DNA from: Nostoc sp. PCC 7107
Lineage (GTDB): Bacteria > Cyanobacteriota > Cyanobacteriia > Cyanobacteriales > Nostocaceae
Assembly (NCBI RefSeq): GCF_000316625.1
Contig: NC_019676.1
Span: 731,001 to 795,000 of the forward strand
DNA: 64,000 nucleotides
Direction of reading: 5' to 3'
Under the pieces are notes generated by a model, which was given only the letters and a program-made list of their open reading frames with translations, was not told the origin of the DNA and ran no database searches. Shown here in pieces: positions 47,567 through 57,666 of this stretch; the stretch's first letter is position 1, and each line of letters starts with the position of its first letter. Made by a program: the position numbers and the translations under genes.

Positions 47567-49177
47567 TTAATATTTTTCTGGTGGCAAATCTACGCTGTAA
47601 ACAACTTGTCCTGCTAAATTACGTAGTGAAACTGTCATTACCTTGGTATAAGCATTAATTTGGACTGCGCCAAAAAATTGCAACCCTTCACTTGGGGGAC
47701 GATTTGCTCTTGTACCCGCAGGTAAGCTTTGAAATACTAACTGTGGGCCGAAGGTATTTTCTAATTGATTTGGCCCAAATGTACCTGCATTCAACGGCCC
47801 GGCGACAAATTCCCAGAAAGGTTTAAAGTCTTGGAACTGGGCTTTATTGGGGTCGTAGTAGTGGGCGGCGGCGTAATGAACATCCGCCGTGAACCACACC
47901 ACATTTTTGATATTTTTATTTTTGATAAACCGCAGTAAGTCTGCTAATTCTAATTCTCTGCCTAAAGCGGGGCCATCACCATTGGCCCAAGCTTCAAAGT
48001 CAGTCGCACCATCTCTCACTATCAGTCCTAAAGGCATATCACTGGCAATTACTTTCCAAGTTGCTTTGGATGAAAGTAATTGTCGTTTTAGCCATTGCAC
48101 TTGTCTTTTACTTAAAAAATCTGTTGCTGGACTTTGTTTTGGCTGATTATTGGGAGAATTTGCCCCTCTATAAGTGCGCTCATCCAGCATGAAAATATCT
48201 AGCAATGACCCATACTCAAAAGAACGATAAATTCTCGTTCTTTCTGGGTCATTATCATACTGAATAGGCATATATTCTAAAAATGCCTGTCTTGCCCTTT
48301 CTGCTAACAAGTTAACATCTTTGACTGTGTAGCGAGCATCGCCACCTACATTAGTAAGTATTTCACCGGGATACCAGTTATTTGTAACTTCGTGGTCGTC
48401 CCACTGCGATAAAATTGGCACTTCAGCATTGAAACATTTGATGTTTTCATCCATCAAGTTGTATTTATAATTACCCCGAAACTCTGCTAAAGTTTCAGCT
48501 ACTTTAGATTTTTCTGGTGTGGTGATGTTTCGCCAAATTGTGCCATCATCGAGGGTTACTTGTGATTCAATGGGGCCATCAGCATAGATATTATCGCCAG
48601 AATGGATGAAAAAGTCCGGCTGAAGTTGGCGCATGGTTTCATAGATTTTCATCCCACCAAAGTCAGGATTTATCCCCCATCCTTGACCTGCAGTGTCACC
48701 ACCCCAAACAAAGCAGATATCTCGCCCATATTTAGGTGGAGTGCGGAAAGAACCTCTAACTGGTGCGCTATAAACGTTACGATAATTTAAATCTTGAAAA
48801 ATTACTCGATAAAATATCTGTTGATTTTGAGGGAGATTTCTCAAGTTGAGTCTGGCGGTAAAGTCGCTAGTTTCTAAAGCTACAGGCCCAGGGATGCGCC
48901 GCAAATTGCGGAACGATTCGCTAGTAGAATATTCTACGATCATTCTGGCGGGGCGATCGCTCCGACTCCAAATCACAACGTTATTTTCGCTTATATCGCC
49001 ACTAGATACACCAAAAGGTATACCAGGGCGCATTTTTTCGGAAGTAATAATGGCTGGTGCTTGACCAAAAACGTGTGATTTAGAGACAAGATTTGTGCCA
49101 ATAATTCCACCGGCTGTCACCGCTGAACGTAGTAAAAATTGGCGACGATTTACCTTTGATGGCTGATGAGATTCCAT
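47567..49177 (-). CDS. phoD: Alkaline phosphatase D family protein
   Basis: 536-residue secreted phosphatase (PhoD: Ca/Fe phosphodiesterase-phosphomonoesterase). The Tat signal NRRQFLLRSAV (~10-20) is followed by a hydrophobic stretch. A fibronectin-like N-domain (~50-145) carries PFGVSSGDISENNVVIWSR. The catalytic domain has VWGGDTAGQG (~155-164), HSGDNIYADG (~191-200), WDDHEVTNNW (~257-266) and, near 410, WFTADVHYAAAHYYDP. Likely induced by phosphate shortage, but no Pho box was verified. Confidence 0.92.
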   Translation of the reverse strand: MESHQPSKVNRRQFLLRSAVTAGGIIGTNLVSKSHVFGQAPAIITSEKMRPGIPFGVSSGDISENNVVIWSRSDRPARMIVEYSTSESFRNLRRIPGPVALETSDFTARLNLRNLPQNQQIFYRVIFQDLNYRNVYSAPVRGSFRTPPKYGRDICFVWGGDTAGQGWGINPDFGGMKIYETMRQLQPDFFIHSGDNIYADGPIESQVTLDDGTIWRNITTPEKSKVAETLAEFRGNYKYNLMDENIKCFNAEVPILSQWDDHEVTNNWYPGEILTNVGGDARYTVKDVNLLAERARQAFLEYMPIQYDNDPERTRIYRSFEYGSLLDIFMLDERTYRGANSPNNQPKQSPATDFLSKRQVQWLKRQLLSSKATWKVIASDMPLGLIVRDGATDFEAWANGDGPALGRELELADLLRFIKNKNIKNVVWFTADVHYAAAHYYDPNKAQFQDFKPFWEFVAGPLNAGTFGPNQLENTFGPQLVFQSLPAGTRANRPPSEGLQFFGAVQINAYTKVMTVSLRNLAGQVVYSVDLPPEKY

Positions 49178-49413
49178 AAAATTGCATTGTGTTGAAAATG
49201 TCTGTAAAAAAATACATCAAACTAGTATAGGTCGGCATAAATAAACAGACCATCTAGAATTGCTAAAAGGCTTGTGATATCACTATTCTTTACTTTTGCC
49301 TTGTTGCACTAGCTATCAATAAACCAAAATAGGTATTTAGCATATTCTCTCTAGCCTATAAGTAAATATTGCGTTATCTAAAAGTTAAGAAACTATTATG
49401 TTAGAAAACTAAA

Positions 49414-49442
49414 ATCCCCGACTTTTTAAAGAAGTCGGGGAT
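49414..49442 (-). terminator. Intrinsic terminator of the AI-2E transporter gene
   Basis: ATCCCCGACTT (49414-49424) and AAGTCGGGGAT (49432-49442) form an 11-bp stem with a 7-nt loop. The minus strand continues TTTAGTTTTC. It is 24 bp past the gene's stop. Confidence 0.85.
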
Positions 49443-49465
49443 CTGAATATTGAGGTTGTTTATGA

Positions 49466-50581
49466 TTAACTTTTGCTGACGTAATTTTCTTGATTTATTT
49501 CCATTGGTGCAACTTTTACACTATCCTTACTAGTAACAATCGTTTGGGTAAGTTCTCCGGCTCGCCAACTATCAGCAATGTCCTTAATAAAACTAGCAAG
49601 TGGAATCGCAATTAATAATCCTAAAACACCACCTAATTTTGCACCTATAAGCAAGGAAATCACAACCCACACGGGATTTAAGCCAGTTAAATTCCCTAAA
49701 ATTCTAGGCGCGACAATATTAGAATTGATTTGATCAAGAGCTACTGCTACACCCAAAACTTCCATACCTAACCAGAAATTTTCTAAAGCTACTAATAAGC
49801 TAACTAGTCCAATTCCTATCCCTGTACCAAAGGGAAATAATGAGAAAAAGCCAATCGCAATTCCAAACAATAAAGCAAGGGGAATTCGTAATGCGACAAA
49901 TGCTAATGTCACTAATACAGCTAAAATAGCCCCTAGTGTTGCCTGACCAATAAAATAATTCTGAAAATCTTCTCGGAGTAATTGCCTAACTTTTGTGCCG
50001 ATATGTTCAGGAAACCAATGATAAATTCCATTCCACAAATTTTCACCATTTAAGATTAAGTAAATAGTCAAAACAGCGGCAATTAAGATATTAACTACAA
50101 CTCCAATAGTGTCAAAGGCAAAACCGAGAATTCTGCCTGTAAAAGATTGGAATTGATTAGATAATCTTTCTAAAAGTTGGAGAGCTAAACCCCTTAAATT
50201 TAAAGGGAGTTGTTGGGTAGCTGCCCAATTTTGAAAAGCTTCTAATTGTTGTAAGCCAGAATCTATCCAAGAAGGGAGAATATTAGCTAGTTCATTTAGC
50301 TGTTGCAAGATAACTGGCACTAAGGTGACACCCACACCCGCTAAAATCACCACAGCTAACAGCAAGACTCCAATAATAGCCAAGTTCCGTGGTACACCGC
50401 GTCTGTGAAAGAACTGGATGGGGTAGTTTAAGACAAAAGCTAGTAGGATAGCGATCGCCACTACACTCACCAAGGGTTGAAAATACTTGACGACCTGGAT
50501 TAATAACCAACCGTTGAGAATGATTAGCGGAAACGCCAAGCCATAACTTAACCATCGTGGTAGTTTGTTTGCTGATTGCAT
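49466..50581 (-). CDS. AI-2E family (PerM/YdiK-like) transporter
   Basis: 371-residue membrane protein with about seven to eight transmembrane segments in the order two N-terminal helices (~15-55), one near 65-90, a large hydrophilic region (~95-155), and five more from 155 to 345. The conserved PxQxP-type region ALLFGIAIGFFSLFPFGTGIG and ALDQINSNIVAPRILGNLTGLNP (~283-305) are family marks. Exports autoinducer-2 in some bacteria or acts as Na/H antiporter in others; cyanobacterial function unproven. Same strand as the NUDIX gene, 99 bp downstream. Confidence 0.9.
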   Translation of the reverse strand: MQSANKLPRWLSYGLAFPLIILNGWLLIQVVKYFQPLVSVVAIAILLAFVLNYPIQFFHRRGVPRNLAIIGVLLLAVVILAGVGVTLVPVILQQLNELANILPSWIDSGLQQLEAFQNWAATQQLPLNLRGLALQLLERLSNQFQSFTGRILGFAFDTIGVVVNILIAAVLTIYLILNGENLWNGIYHWFPEHIGTKVRQLLREDFQNYFIGQATLGAILAVLVTLAFVALRIPLALLFGIAIGFFSLFPFGTGIGIGLVSLLVALENFWLGMEVLGVAVALDQINSNIVAPRILGNLTGLNPVWVVISLLIGAKLGGVLGLLIAIPLASFIKDIADSWRAGELTQTIVTSKDSVKVAPMEINQENYVSKS

Positions 50582-50680
50582 GAGAGTGACTCCACCACAA
50601 TTATTTAGTTTATTGTGGCATTAGATTAATTTCTTTCAAGGGGCTAGGGTTATAGGTTACAGATAATTTTCTATCACCTG

Positions 50681-51121
50681 TCACTTGTCAGCACTTTGTT
50701 GATTGATAAAATCCAGCATAATTTTTTGGTGCATCGACCCCAATGGTCGGACTTCGCCAGCCACGGCTGAGTAACAACTACCACTGCGAATATCTTCTGG
50801 TGTTAAAAGTCCCATATCCCAGCCTTCATTCAGTTCCAGTTGATTTATGTCCACTAACAAGGGAGCCTGAAAAACATGGCGGATAACTTTTTCATCGGGG
50901 TAATAGCCAAATTTGGCAAATGTTGGCAAATCATATCCAATTTCTTCGAGAATTTCTCGTTTGACCGCTACTTCTGGGGTTTCGCCGGGTTCAATATGTC
51001 CGCCAAAAAAACCCCAGCAACCAGCAGCCGGAATATTGGGGATATTATCTCGCAGCTGCATGAGATACTTATTGTCTTGGTAAAGAATAGCGATCGCTAC
51101 TTCTGGTAGTTGGTTAGTCAT
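50681..51121 (-). CDS. NUDIX hydrolase
   Basis: 146 residues. The NUDIX box GHIEPGETPEVAVKREILEE (plus IGY) fits Gx5Ex7REUxEExGU at about 41-63. Substrate not predictable; the N-terminal strand pair (VAIAILYQDNKYLMQLRD) resembles MutT/8-oxo-dGTPase-like members. 18 bp downstream of the lipoprotein gene, so the two are probably cotranscribed. Confidence 0.92.
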   Translation of the reverse strand: MTNQLPEVAIAILYQDNKYLMQLRDNIPNIPAAGCWGFFGGHIEPGETPEVAVKREILEEIGYDLPTFAKFGYYPDEKVIRHVFQAPLLVDINQLELNEGWDMGLLTPEDIRSGSCYSAVAGEVRPLGSMHQKIMLDFINQQSADK

Positions 51122-51139
51122 AAAATTTATACTTAAAAA

Positions 51140-51529
51140 TTACTCTTCTGTTATGTATACTTCACCAAAATCTTGCCCAGCGATGGGAATACTTTTGTAG
51201 CTCACTTTACCTTTTAAAACTACTTGAGTTCCCGGTTGCAAATTTTTTTGATTAGTAATTACCCAGATTTTGCCAGTGGAATCATTAATTTGATATGCCC
51301 ACTGCTTCATCAGTGGTACTTGCTTTTCTACCTTACCTTGAATATAAACCGTAGTTGGTTTGTCTGGTTTAGGGGGAATTTTTTCAATTGGTGTAACATT
51401 GCTACCAAAGACGAAATTACCACCTTTGATTTCTGGAAGTCTCCAAGCAGAACAACTAGCCAGTCCCACCACTAGTAGACAATTGCAGATGATGCGGTAA
51501 TAATTTGACGATTTGTGCATGAGTTTCAT
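51140..51529 (-). CDS. Putative lipoprotein with OB-like fold
   Basis: 129 residues. A signal peptide with lipobox LASC (cysteine 26) marks a lipid-anchored protein. Residues ~58-126 (TVYIQGKVEKQVPL, YQINDSTGKIWVITN, GTQVVLKGKVSYK) have the strand pattern of an OB-fold nucleic-acid or oligosaccharide-binding domain as in small bacterial exported proteins. Function unknown. Confidence 0.78.
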   Translation of the reverse strand: MKLMHKSSNYYRIICNCLLVVGLASCSAWRLPEIKGGNFVFGSNVTPIEKIPPKPDKPTTVYIQGKVEKQVPLMKQWAYQINDSTGKIWVITNQKNLQPGTQVVLKGKVSYKSIPIAGQDFGEVYITEE

Positions 51530-51799
51530 CGAGAATAGAAAATGGAGAACTAAAAAACTTGTCTACTGTTCTACTATTACCTATTGACTTTTAACCTTCC
51601 CCTGTTCTCTGTTCCCCACTCCCTAAGATTTCATTGTTTTATCCGTAAGATTCGACAAGGGATCTGAGAAGATGAACAAGTACAGTCTTGTGGTAGGAGA
51701 TATGCAACAGCTAATCAACAAACAAGAATTTTCCCCGCTGTTAACTTCACTACAGACAACTAAAATTTGGGATTAGAGGCGAATCTTCTGAGGATTCTC

Positions 51800-52675
51800 A
51801 TGGAAACAACAACTGCCAAACTTCTTGATGGTAAAGCCTTAGCCGCAAAAATATACCAGCAGCTAAAAACACAAATTCACCAATTACAAGCCAAAGTTGG
51901 CCGTCCTCCCGGTTTAGCAGTGTTGATGGTTGGCGATAACCCCGCCTCTGCTGCTTATGTCCGCAACAAAGAAAAAGCCTGTGCCAAGGTGGGTATTGCC
52001 TCTTTTGGTAAGCATTTTCCTCAAAATACTAGCCAACAAGAATTAGCGGCGGTAATTGCCGAACTCAACCAGGATGAAAAGGTAGATGGAATTCTGGTGC
52101 AGCTACCCTTACCTGACCATTTGGATGCTGTGTCTCTGTTACATCAAATACATCCAGATAAAGATGCAGATGGACTGCACCCAGTGAATTTAGGACGACT
52201 GGTACGAGGAGAAAGCGGGTTACGTAGTTGCACTCCTGCGGGAGTGATGCACTTGCTGGCAGAATATAATATTCCGCTGCGGGGAAAAAACGCGGTGGTT
52301 GTAGGACGCAGCATTTTAGTAGGCAAGCCAATGGCCTTGATGCTACTAGAAGCAGATGCTACTGTCACAGTTGCCCACTCGCGATCGCATAATCTTGCTA
52401 ACATCACCAAGAATGCCGATATACTCATCGCCGCAGTCGGTTGTCCAGGACTCATTACCGCTGACATGGTAAAACAGGGTGCGATCGTGGTAGATGTGGG
52501 GATGAACCGCGTCACTGATGCCAATGGCAATAGTCGCTTAGTCGGTGATGTCGATTTGGCATCAATTGCTGGTGTGGCAGAATATTTCACCCCCGTTCCC
52601 GGTGGTGTTGGCCCTATGACCGTTGCCATACTATTGCAAAACACCTTTACCAGTTATTTACGCGCTACAAGCTAG
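51800..52675 (+). CDS. folD: Bifunctional methylene-THF dehydrogenase / methenyl-THF cyclohydrolase
   Basis: NADP-dependent one-carbon enzyme. I start at ATG 51800 (TGAGGA 8 bases upstream), not the upstream TTG at 51767. Motifs: [14 protein letters not shown] (~46-59, with the catalytic Y and K), [12 protein letters not shown] (~93-104), DKDADGLHP, the NADP-loop [17 protein letters not shown] (~162-178), and [16 protein letters not shown] (~270-285). Full-length at 291 residues. Confidence 0.96.
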   Translation: METTTAKLLDGKALAAKIYQQLKTQIHQLQAKVGRPPGLAVLMVGDNPASAAYVRNKEKACAKVGIASFGKHFPQNTSQQELAAVIAELNQDEKVDGILVQLPLPDHLDAVSLLHQIHPDKDADGLHPVNLGRLVRGESGLRSCTPAGVMHLLAEYNIPLRGKNAVVVGRSILVGKPMALMLLEADATVTVAHSRSHNLANITKNADILIAAVGCPGLITADMVKQGAIVVDVGMNRVTDANGNSRLVGDVDLASIAGVAEYFTPVPGGVGPMTVAILLQNTFTSYLRATS

Positions 52676-52803
52676 TTAAAAGTTATAAGTTATGAATTTT
52701 TTACTCCCGATTCATCCCGCATAACTTTTCAGCACCAAAGCCCCGTAAAATTGTGACGTATAAGACAAACAGCCAAAAGCCAAAAATTGAAGGAATTATA
52801 AGA

Positions 52804-53733
52804 ATGGTAGCAGCTGATAACCTTCAGAAGATGCCCCAAACAGCAACCTTTAACCTTGTCGCCTATCTCAAAGAGCGCCAAAAGCTTTGTGATACTGCTC
52901 TGGATACATGTATGCCAGTCATATATCCAGAAACGATTTATGAATCAATGCGCTACTCTCTCCTCGCTGGAGGGAAGCGTGTGCGTCCCATTCTCTGCCT
53001 TGCTACCTGTGAAATGATGGGCGGTACTATCGAAATGGCTATGCCTACAGCTTGTGCCGTAGAAATGATTCACACCATGTCATTAATTCACGATGACCTA
53101 CCAGCAATGGACAATGATGATTATCGTCGTGGTAGATTGACGAATCACAAAGTCTATGGCGATGATATTGCCATTTTGGCTGGAGATGGATTACTCGCCT
53201 TTGCTTTTGAACTAGTTGCCACTCAAACACCAGAGAATGTTCCCAGAGACAAAGTTTTACAGGTAATTGCCCGCTTAGGCAGAGCGCTAGGCGCAGCAGG
53301 TTTAGTCGGTGGGCAAGTAGTAGATTTGGAGTCAGAAGGTAAATCTGATATTTCTCTCGAAACCCTGAATTTTATTCACAACCATAAAACTGCGGCCCTG
53401 CTGGAAGCTTGTGTGGTTTGTGGTGGTATCTTGGCAGGTGCATCGTCAGAAGATGTACAACGACTGACTCGCTACTCACAAAACATCGGTCTGGCATTCC
53501 AAATTATTGATGATATTTTGGATGTGACTGCAACTCAAGAACAACTAGGTAAAACAGCTGGTAAAGACCTGTTAGCTAAAAAAGTCACCTACCCTAGTCT
53601 GTGGGGAATTGAGGAATCACGCGCTAAAGCTCAACAGCTAATTGAGTCAGCTTGTGCAGAATTAGAACCTTATGGTAGTCTGGCACAACCACTCAAAGCC
53701 GTAGCTCACTTTATTGTTAATCGCAATAACTAG
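52804..53733 (+). CDS. crtE: Geranylgeranyl diphosphate synthase
   Basis: Trans-prenyltransferase that extends FPP/DMAPP with IPP to GGPP for carotenoids, phytol and quinones. Start at ATG 52804, with AGGA 14 bases upstream; an upstream GTG frame exists. First Asp-rich motif DDLPAMDND near 83-91, followed by RRGRLTNH; second DDILDVTA near 224-231. At 309 residues it matches cyanobacterial CrtE/IspA; specificity cannot be separated from FPP synthase by motif alone, but the residues before the first DDxxD (ALIHDD-like MSLIHDD) and context favour GGPP. The adjacent folD is upstream by 128 bp. Confidence 0.9.
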   Translation: MVAADNLQKMPQTATFNLVAYLKERQKLCDTALDTCMPVIYPETIYESMRYSLLAGGKRVRPILCLATCEMMGGTIEMAMPTACAVEMIHTMSLIHDDLPAMDNDDYRRGRLTNHKVYGDDIAILAGDGLLAFAFELVATQTPENVPRDKVLQVIARLGRALGAAGLVGGQVVDLESEGKSDISLETLNFIHNHKTAALLEACVVCGGILAGASSEDVQRLTRYSQNIGLAFQIIDDILDVTATQEQLGKTAGKDLLAKKVTYPSLWGIEESRAKAQQLIESACAELEPYGSLAQPLKAVAHFIVNRNN

Positions 53734-54063
53734 GACACACCAATTGGATTCTAAATTTTGGAGCCATTACCTTGTGGTGAATCAGCATTACTGGAGGTTA
53801 AGCTACTTCTCAGTAAATATTTTGCAAAAGTTTAGATTCATAGCCTTGAATCATAGGCTACTCCAAAAACCTCAAACAATATTTGGAATTAAAGCAGTCA
53901 AAGCATAGATTAGAACTATGTTGATAGCTGGAACTCCTGGAAATACTGAGTTTATACTCAGCACTTTGCTGTAGTTCCTTTTGAGATTTGGAATTTTTGG
54001 TTGCGTCTAATTTTTACTTACAAAATAATTACTGCTAATTTTAACTAACTGAACCAAAACACC
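53734..54063. other. Intergenic region downstream of crtE
   Basis: No gene is convincing. It holds the 20-mer TTTATACTCAGCACTTTGCT at 53951-53970, identical to 38961-38980. Confidence 0.55.
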
Positions 54064-54519
54064 ATGCAGGACATAGCCGATATTTTAGACAACCGGGTGC
54101 TGGTGGTAGCGCTGATAGCTTGTTTTATTGCTCAAGCATTGAAACTGGTTATTGAGGTAGTCAAAAATCAAAAACTGAATGTGCGTGTTTTAGTTACGAC
54201 TGGAGGTATGCCCAGCGCTCATTCGGCTCTAGTCACAGCCCTAGCAGCTGGTATTGGACAAACTGTTGGTTGGGCATCGCCGGAATTTGCCTTGGCCACA
54301 GTTTTTGCCATTATCGTGATGTATGATGCAGCTGGAGTTCGTCAAGCTGCGGGTAAACAAGCTCGCATACTCAATCAAATGATTGCTGAATTATTTGATG
54401 AAAAGCACGAATTTAGCCAAGACCGCCTCAAGGAATTACTGGGACACACACCAGTACAAGTAATAGCTGGTTCAGCTTTAGGGATCACTATTTACTGGTT
54501 GGCAAGGGCGGCTTATTAA
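54064..54519 (+). CDS. Divergent PAP2 family (DUF212) membrane protein
   Basis: 151 residues, three to four hydrophobic segments. The phosphatase-like motif GGMPSAHSALVTALAAG (~43-59) and DAAGVRQAAGKQA (~89-101) are the DUF212 / divergent PAP2 signatures. The family occurs in cyanobacteria and plant plastids; lipid-phosphate phosphatase activity is assumed from fold only. Confidence 0.88.
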   Translation: MQDIADILDNRVLVVALIACFIAQALKLVIEVVKNQKLNVRVLVTTGGMPSAHSALVTALAAGIGQTVGWASPEFALATVFAIIVMYDAAGVRQAAGKQARILNQMIAELFDEKHEFSQDRLKELLGHTPVQVIAGSALGITIYWLARAAY

Positions 54520-54593
54520 AAGTATGAAGTGTTAAGTGTGAAAACCTTACAAGATAAACATTCTTTCTTTTAACTTTTGCCTTTTTCAACTGG

Positions 54594-55247
54594 CTACTGT
54601 ACTTTGACGGCTGAACGTAGCAACACGACTTTGCGACTATCGACGAGGATGGCGAAAAAGCCACGCTCGTTAAGTTTTTGCAGCGTATTGTATGCCTGTT
54701 GTTGGTTGGTTGTATGCGTTGCTAACAAGTAAGGGCGCTGTCCATAAGAAGCGAAACCGACGTTACCTCCTACAACTTGTTGCACGCTATTCGCTAGTTC
54801 TGGACGGTTGTAGTAGTCTACTAGTACCGCGTAACCTTGTCCTAATGGTTGAGGATTATAGCTAACTGTAGGGACTGTTGCTGGTTGTTGAGTCACCTCG
54901 GCAGGCTTTGTCGTAATGATGGCAGATAACCCGACAATATTGTTGATATATCTTGCCCAACGATTTGCATTTTCAATAGTGTTAAAACCACCTATTCGCG
55001 TTACTGTGTCAGTGAGATATTGGCAGGTAGTAGTGGAAATCTCGTTAGGTAAAGCATTCCGCAATTGTCTTTGATATTCTGCTGTGGGAGTAATTACTAG
55101 TAATAAATATTCTCCGGGTTTGGGCGGTTGGCAGACAGGGATTTTTTGTTGGGCGTTCACAGAAATTGTAGTATTGATTAAACCTGCGATCGCTATTACC
55201 AATACACTAGATATAGTCTCAAATCTCTGCACAAAATTGGGACGCAT
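54594..55247 (-). CDS. Hypothetical exported protein with SPOR-like repeats
   Basis: 217 residues. A signal peptide (~1-33, ending SVNAQ) precedes two beta-alpha-beta stretches: ~44-115 (EYLLLVITPTAEYQRQLRN..., GGFNTIENANRWARYINN) and ~136-215 (GYAVLVDYYNRPELANSVQQ, ...NTLQKLNERGFFAILVDSR). Each resembles an SPOR-like peptidoglycan-binding domain. Two cysteines (38 and 74) may bond. Family name uncertain. Confidence 0.6.
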   Translation of the reverse strand: MRPNFVQRFETISSVLVIAIAGLINTTISVNAQQKIPVCQPPKPGEYLLLVITPTAEYQRQLRNALPNEISTTTCQYLTDTVTRIGGFNTIENANRWARYINNIVGLSAIITTKPAEVTQQPATVPTVSYNPQPLGQGYAVLVDYYNRPELANSVQQVVGGNVGFASYGQRPYLLATHTTNQQQAYNTLQKLNERGFFAILVDSRKVVLLRSAVKVQ

Positions 55248-55385
55248 AAGCTGGATTTTTTAAAAAATTCTATCTATTTTAGTAGTTCGTCACTAGAAAG
55301 TATGAAGTATGAAAAATATTTACATACCAAGTTCTTCTGGTCAAGCCAATTTTATTTCTCACTTCATACTTCATACTTTAGTTGA

Positions 55386-55721
55386 CTAAGAAACACTAGC
55401 AAGAGATGCCAAAGGCTCTGGAATCGTTACTGAAGGTGCATTAAATTCTCCTGTAATCACGTATTCTAATCGCAGTTTCAGCCAGGTAATAAATTGGGGA
55501 TTTGTAGATATAATTGCGGCTGCTGGTTTGGGACAATTAGCTTTAACTTCTAACATTTCTGGCGCTTCTAAAAAGGCTGGTTGTTCAACTAACCAAAAAT
55601 CAATTTGTTTTTCATTTTCATGATAATGACGAGTGCGTTCTTTAAGCACTTCCTCTAGGGGTTCTTCTTGAACTAGAAAGCGCTGGCTGGCTAAAACGTA
55701 ATAATATGTTTGCATTTTCAT
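55386..55721 (-). CDS. ycf54: Ycf54 (Mg-protoporphyrin IX monomethyl ester cyclase accessory)
   Basis: 111 residues; small protein (DUF2488) required for stable assembly of the aerobic cyclase that forms ring E of chlorophyll. The sequence TYYYVLASQRFLVQEEPLEE (5-24) and KQIDFWLVEQPAFLEAP (38-54) match the plastid/cyanobacterial Ycf54 pattern, including the highly conserved FLEAPE. Followed, in the direction of the next gene, by a strong hairpin. Confidence 0.9.
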   Translation of the reverse strand: MKMQTYYYVLASQRFLVQEEPLEEVLKERTRHYHENEKQIDFWLVEQPAFLEAPEMLEVKANCPKPAAAIISTNPQFITWLKLRLEYVITGEFNAPSVTIPEPLASLASVS

Positions 55722-55740
55722 CCTTTGGTTAATAATGGGT

Positions 55741-55778
55741 TAAATCAGGATACAGAATTAACTCTGTATCCTGATTTA
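55741..55778. terminator. 16-bp perfect hairpin after the PR-like gene
   Basis: TAAATCAGGATACAGA (55741-55756) pairs perfectly with 55763-55778 across the loop ATTAAC. It starts directly after the stop of the 55780 gene and sits just upstream of ycf54's start, so it can isolate the two. No clear T-tract. Confidence 0.7.
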
Positions 55779-55779
55779 A

Positions 55780-56499
55780 CTAACTCTTACGAAATTTTGA
55801 GAACCAAGAACTGAAGGGACAACTACTTCCTTTAATTTCACTATTTGTTTGTTGACCACCAGCTGTCAGTTTGTCTAAAAACAGCGTGTTGTCAAAATAG
55901 TGTTCTACGGAAATAATCTTTAAATCGTCGGTGACACGAGCAACACTCATACCGATAATTTCAATTGTCTCTCCAGTGGGTGCATAACCTTTGTATGCAG
56001 CTCTAAAATGTCCCCAGTGCCGCCACTTGAATGACACGTTTGGTGGCCCTGAGTACACTTCCAGCACTTCCCAAGGGAAACCTTGGGGAAATGTTGTGTG
56101 GAAGATTTTAGCTGATGATTCAAAGCTTTCTTCTGAAGCTTTGTAATGTTCAGAATCAGCCATAAACAAATTGTAAGTACCTTGGTTGCCTAACTCTGCG
56201 GCTGTGTACTCTTTTCCGCCATTGGTACTTACACGAAACTTGTCACTCACAACTGATAACCACTGCTGTGGATTAGATTTGAATGATACCTCCATCTCGA
56301 AGGTTCTTACCAAGTTTTGCACGATCGCTTCTAACGATCCTTCAACATGATGACATACACTTTCTTTGGCAAGATTTTCTTTGGAACGAGAATAATCAGG
56401 AGGTGTTTGATAGCGCCACTCAACATCCGTGCTGGCGGCGATAACTTTATCCCTATCTTGTACCCAAAGCGGTAGGTCGTGAGATTCTGGTGAGGTCAT
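55780..56499 (-). CDS. SnoaL-like protein resembling plant pathogenesis-related protein
   Basis: 239 residues from ATG 56499 (a TTG further upstream is in frame). The pattern PDYSRSKENLAKESVCHHVE, EAIVQNLVRTFEMEVSFK, KFRVSTNGGKEYTAAE, PWEVLEVYSGPPNVSFKWRH and YFDNTLFLDKL resembles a group of plant 'pathogen-related' proteins with an NTF2/SnoaL fold. Such folds are often cyclases, isomerases or binding proteins; no catalytic residue set is evident. Possible plant-cyanobacterium shared ancestry is an inference. Confidence 0.72.
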   Translation of the reverse strand: MTSPESHDLPLWVQDRDKVIAASTDVEWRYQTPPDYSRSKENLAKESVCHHVEGSLEAIVQNLVRTFEMEVSFKSNPQQWLSVVSDKFRVSTNGGKEYTAAELGNQGTYNLFMADSEHYKASEESFESSAKIFHTTFPQGFPWEVLEVYSGPPNVSFKWRHWGHFRAAYKGYAPTGETIEIIGMSVARVTDDLKIISVEHYFDNTLFLDKLTAGGQQTNSEIKGSSCPFSSWFSKFRKS

Positions 56500-56659
56500 A
56501 AAAGTCTTAGTTGAGATTTTAATCAACAAAGTCTGAAAGCTGAAGCTCAAAGGCTGAAAAAACTTATTTCATACTTCACGCTTCACATTTCATCATTTTT
56601 TCTGGATTTCGCAGTTACAACCCCTCTTGATATTGAAGTTTAAAGCTGAAACATTCATT

Positions 56660-57385
56660 TCATACTTCATACTTCAGTATGGCTTGTTTCATCTCTCTGA
56701 CTGCTCTTTCTATGCCAACTAAAGCTGCCCGACTGATGATAGTATGACCGATGTTTAGTTCTTCCATTCCTGGAAGCGCGGCGACAGGAGAAACATTCCA
56801 GTAAGTAAGTCCATGACCAGCATTCACGCGCAATCCAAAGTTGATTGCTTGTTTGCACCCTTGAGCTAATATTGCTAGTTTTTGCTGGCGATTGGTTTCA
56901 TCTTTTGCTTCAGCATACTGGCCAGTGTGCAGTTCAATGAATTTTGCTTGTATTTTGACAGAGGCTTCGATTTGTGCTGATTCAGCATCGATAAACAAAC
57001 TGACAGGAATGCCAGCGCTTTGCAGTTTATCGACAATTTCTCCTATTCTAGCAATTTGCCCAACTATATCCAGTCCGCCTTCTGTTGTGACTTCTTCGCG
57101 TTTTTCCGGTACTAACGTTACATAATCTGGTTTAATGTCAAGAGCGATCGCTACCATTTCATCTGTAGCGGCCATTTCTAGATTAAGATGGGTTCTCACT
57201 GTTTGCCGTAACAAACGTACATCTCGGTCTTGAATATGCCGCCTGTCTTCTCGCAAATGTACCGTAATTCCATCTGCACCCCCTAATTCAGCTAGTACAG
57301 CCGCCGCCACGGGGTCTGGTTCCACTGTCCGCCGCGCTTGTCGGATGGTGGCAATATGGTCGATGTTAACTCCAAGTGTAGGCAA
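56660..57385 (-). CDS. pdxJ: Pyridoxine 5'-phosphate synthase
   Basis: TIM-barrel enzyme condensing 1-deoxyxylulose 5-phosphate with 3-amino-2-oxopropyl phosphate in the DXP-dependent vitamin B6 pathway. The start [19 protein letters not shown] and the phosphate loop [10 protein letters not shown] (~192-201) plus [13 protein letters not shown] (~209-221) are family marks; E and H catalytic residues (E70-type, H191-type) are in place. Full length at 241 residues. Confidence 0.95.
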   Translation of the reverse strand: MPTLGVNIDHIATIRQARRTVEPDPVAAAVLAELGGADGITVHLREDRRHIQDRDVRLLRQTVRTHLNLEMAATDEMVAIALDIKPDYVTLVPEKREEVTTEGGLDIVGQIARIGEIVDKLQSAGIPVSLFIDAESAQIEASVKIQAKFIELHTGQYAEAKDETNRQQKLAILAQGCKQAINFGLRVNAGHGLTYWNVSPVAALPGMEELNIGHTIISRAALVGIERAVREMKQAILKYEV

Positions 57386-57479
57386 CCCTAGTCTCCTGAT
57401 TCACAGTCCTCCGAACTAGATTTTAGCGGAAATCGGGATGGTAAAGTGAGGCAGGCGATCTCGCCCTGCTCATACTAAA

Positions 57480-57569
57480 CTGCCAGAAAAATTGCTGTAT
57501 AAATTAAAGCAGCGTCTGGAAGTTCCCGATCTTACTGAAGCACAAATTGTAGATTGGTTAGTGCGGTGA
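57480..57569 (+). pseudogene. Gene-tail fragment
   Basis: The frame from 57480 reads LPEKLLYKLKQRLEVPDLTE then AQIVDWLVR and TGA. It has strong coding character but no start codon nearby; upstream reading degenerates. I take it as the remaining 3' end of a lost gene. The parent family is not recognised. Confidence 0.4.
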
Positions 57570-57666
57570 AAATATCAGAATATGATCGCCTTTAATTATG
57601 ATGTGTTTGAAGTGCGATCGCACTCTCATTCCTTATAATGATAATTAAATTTAAGTCAGAGGCGAT

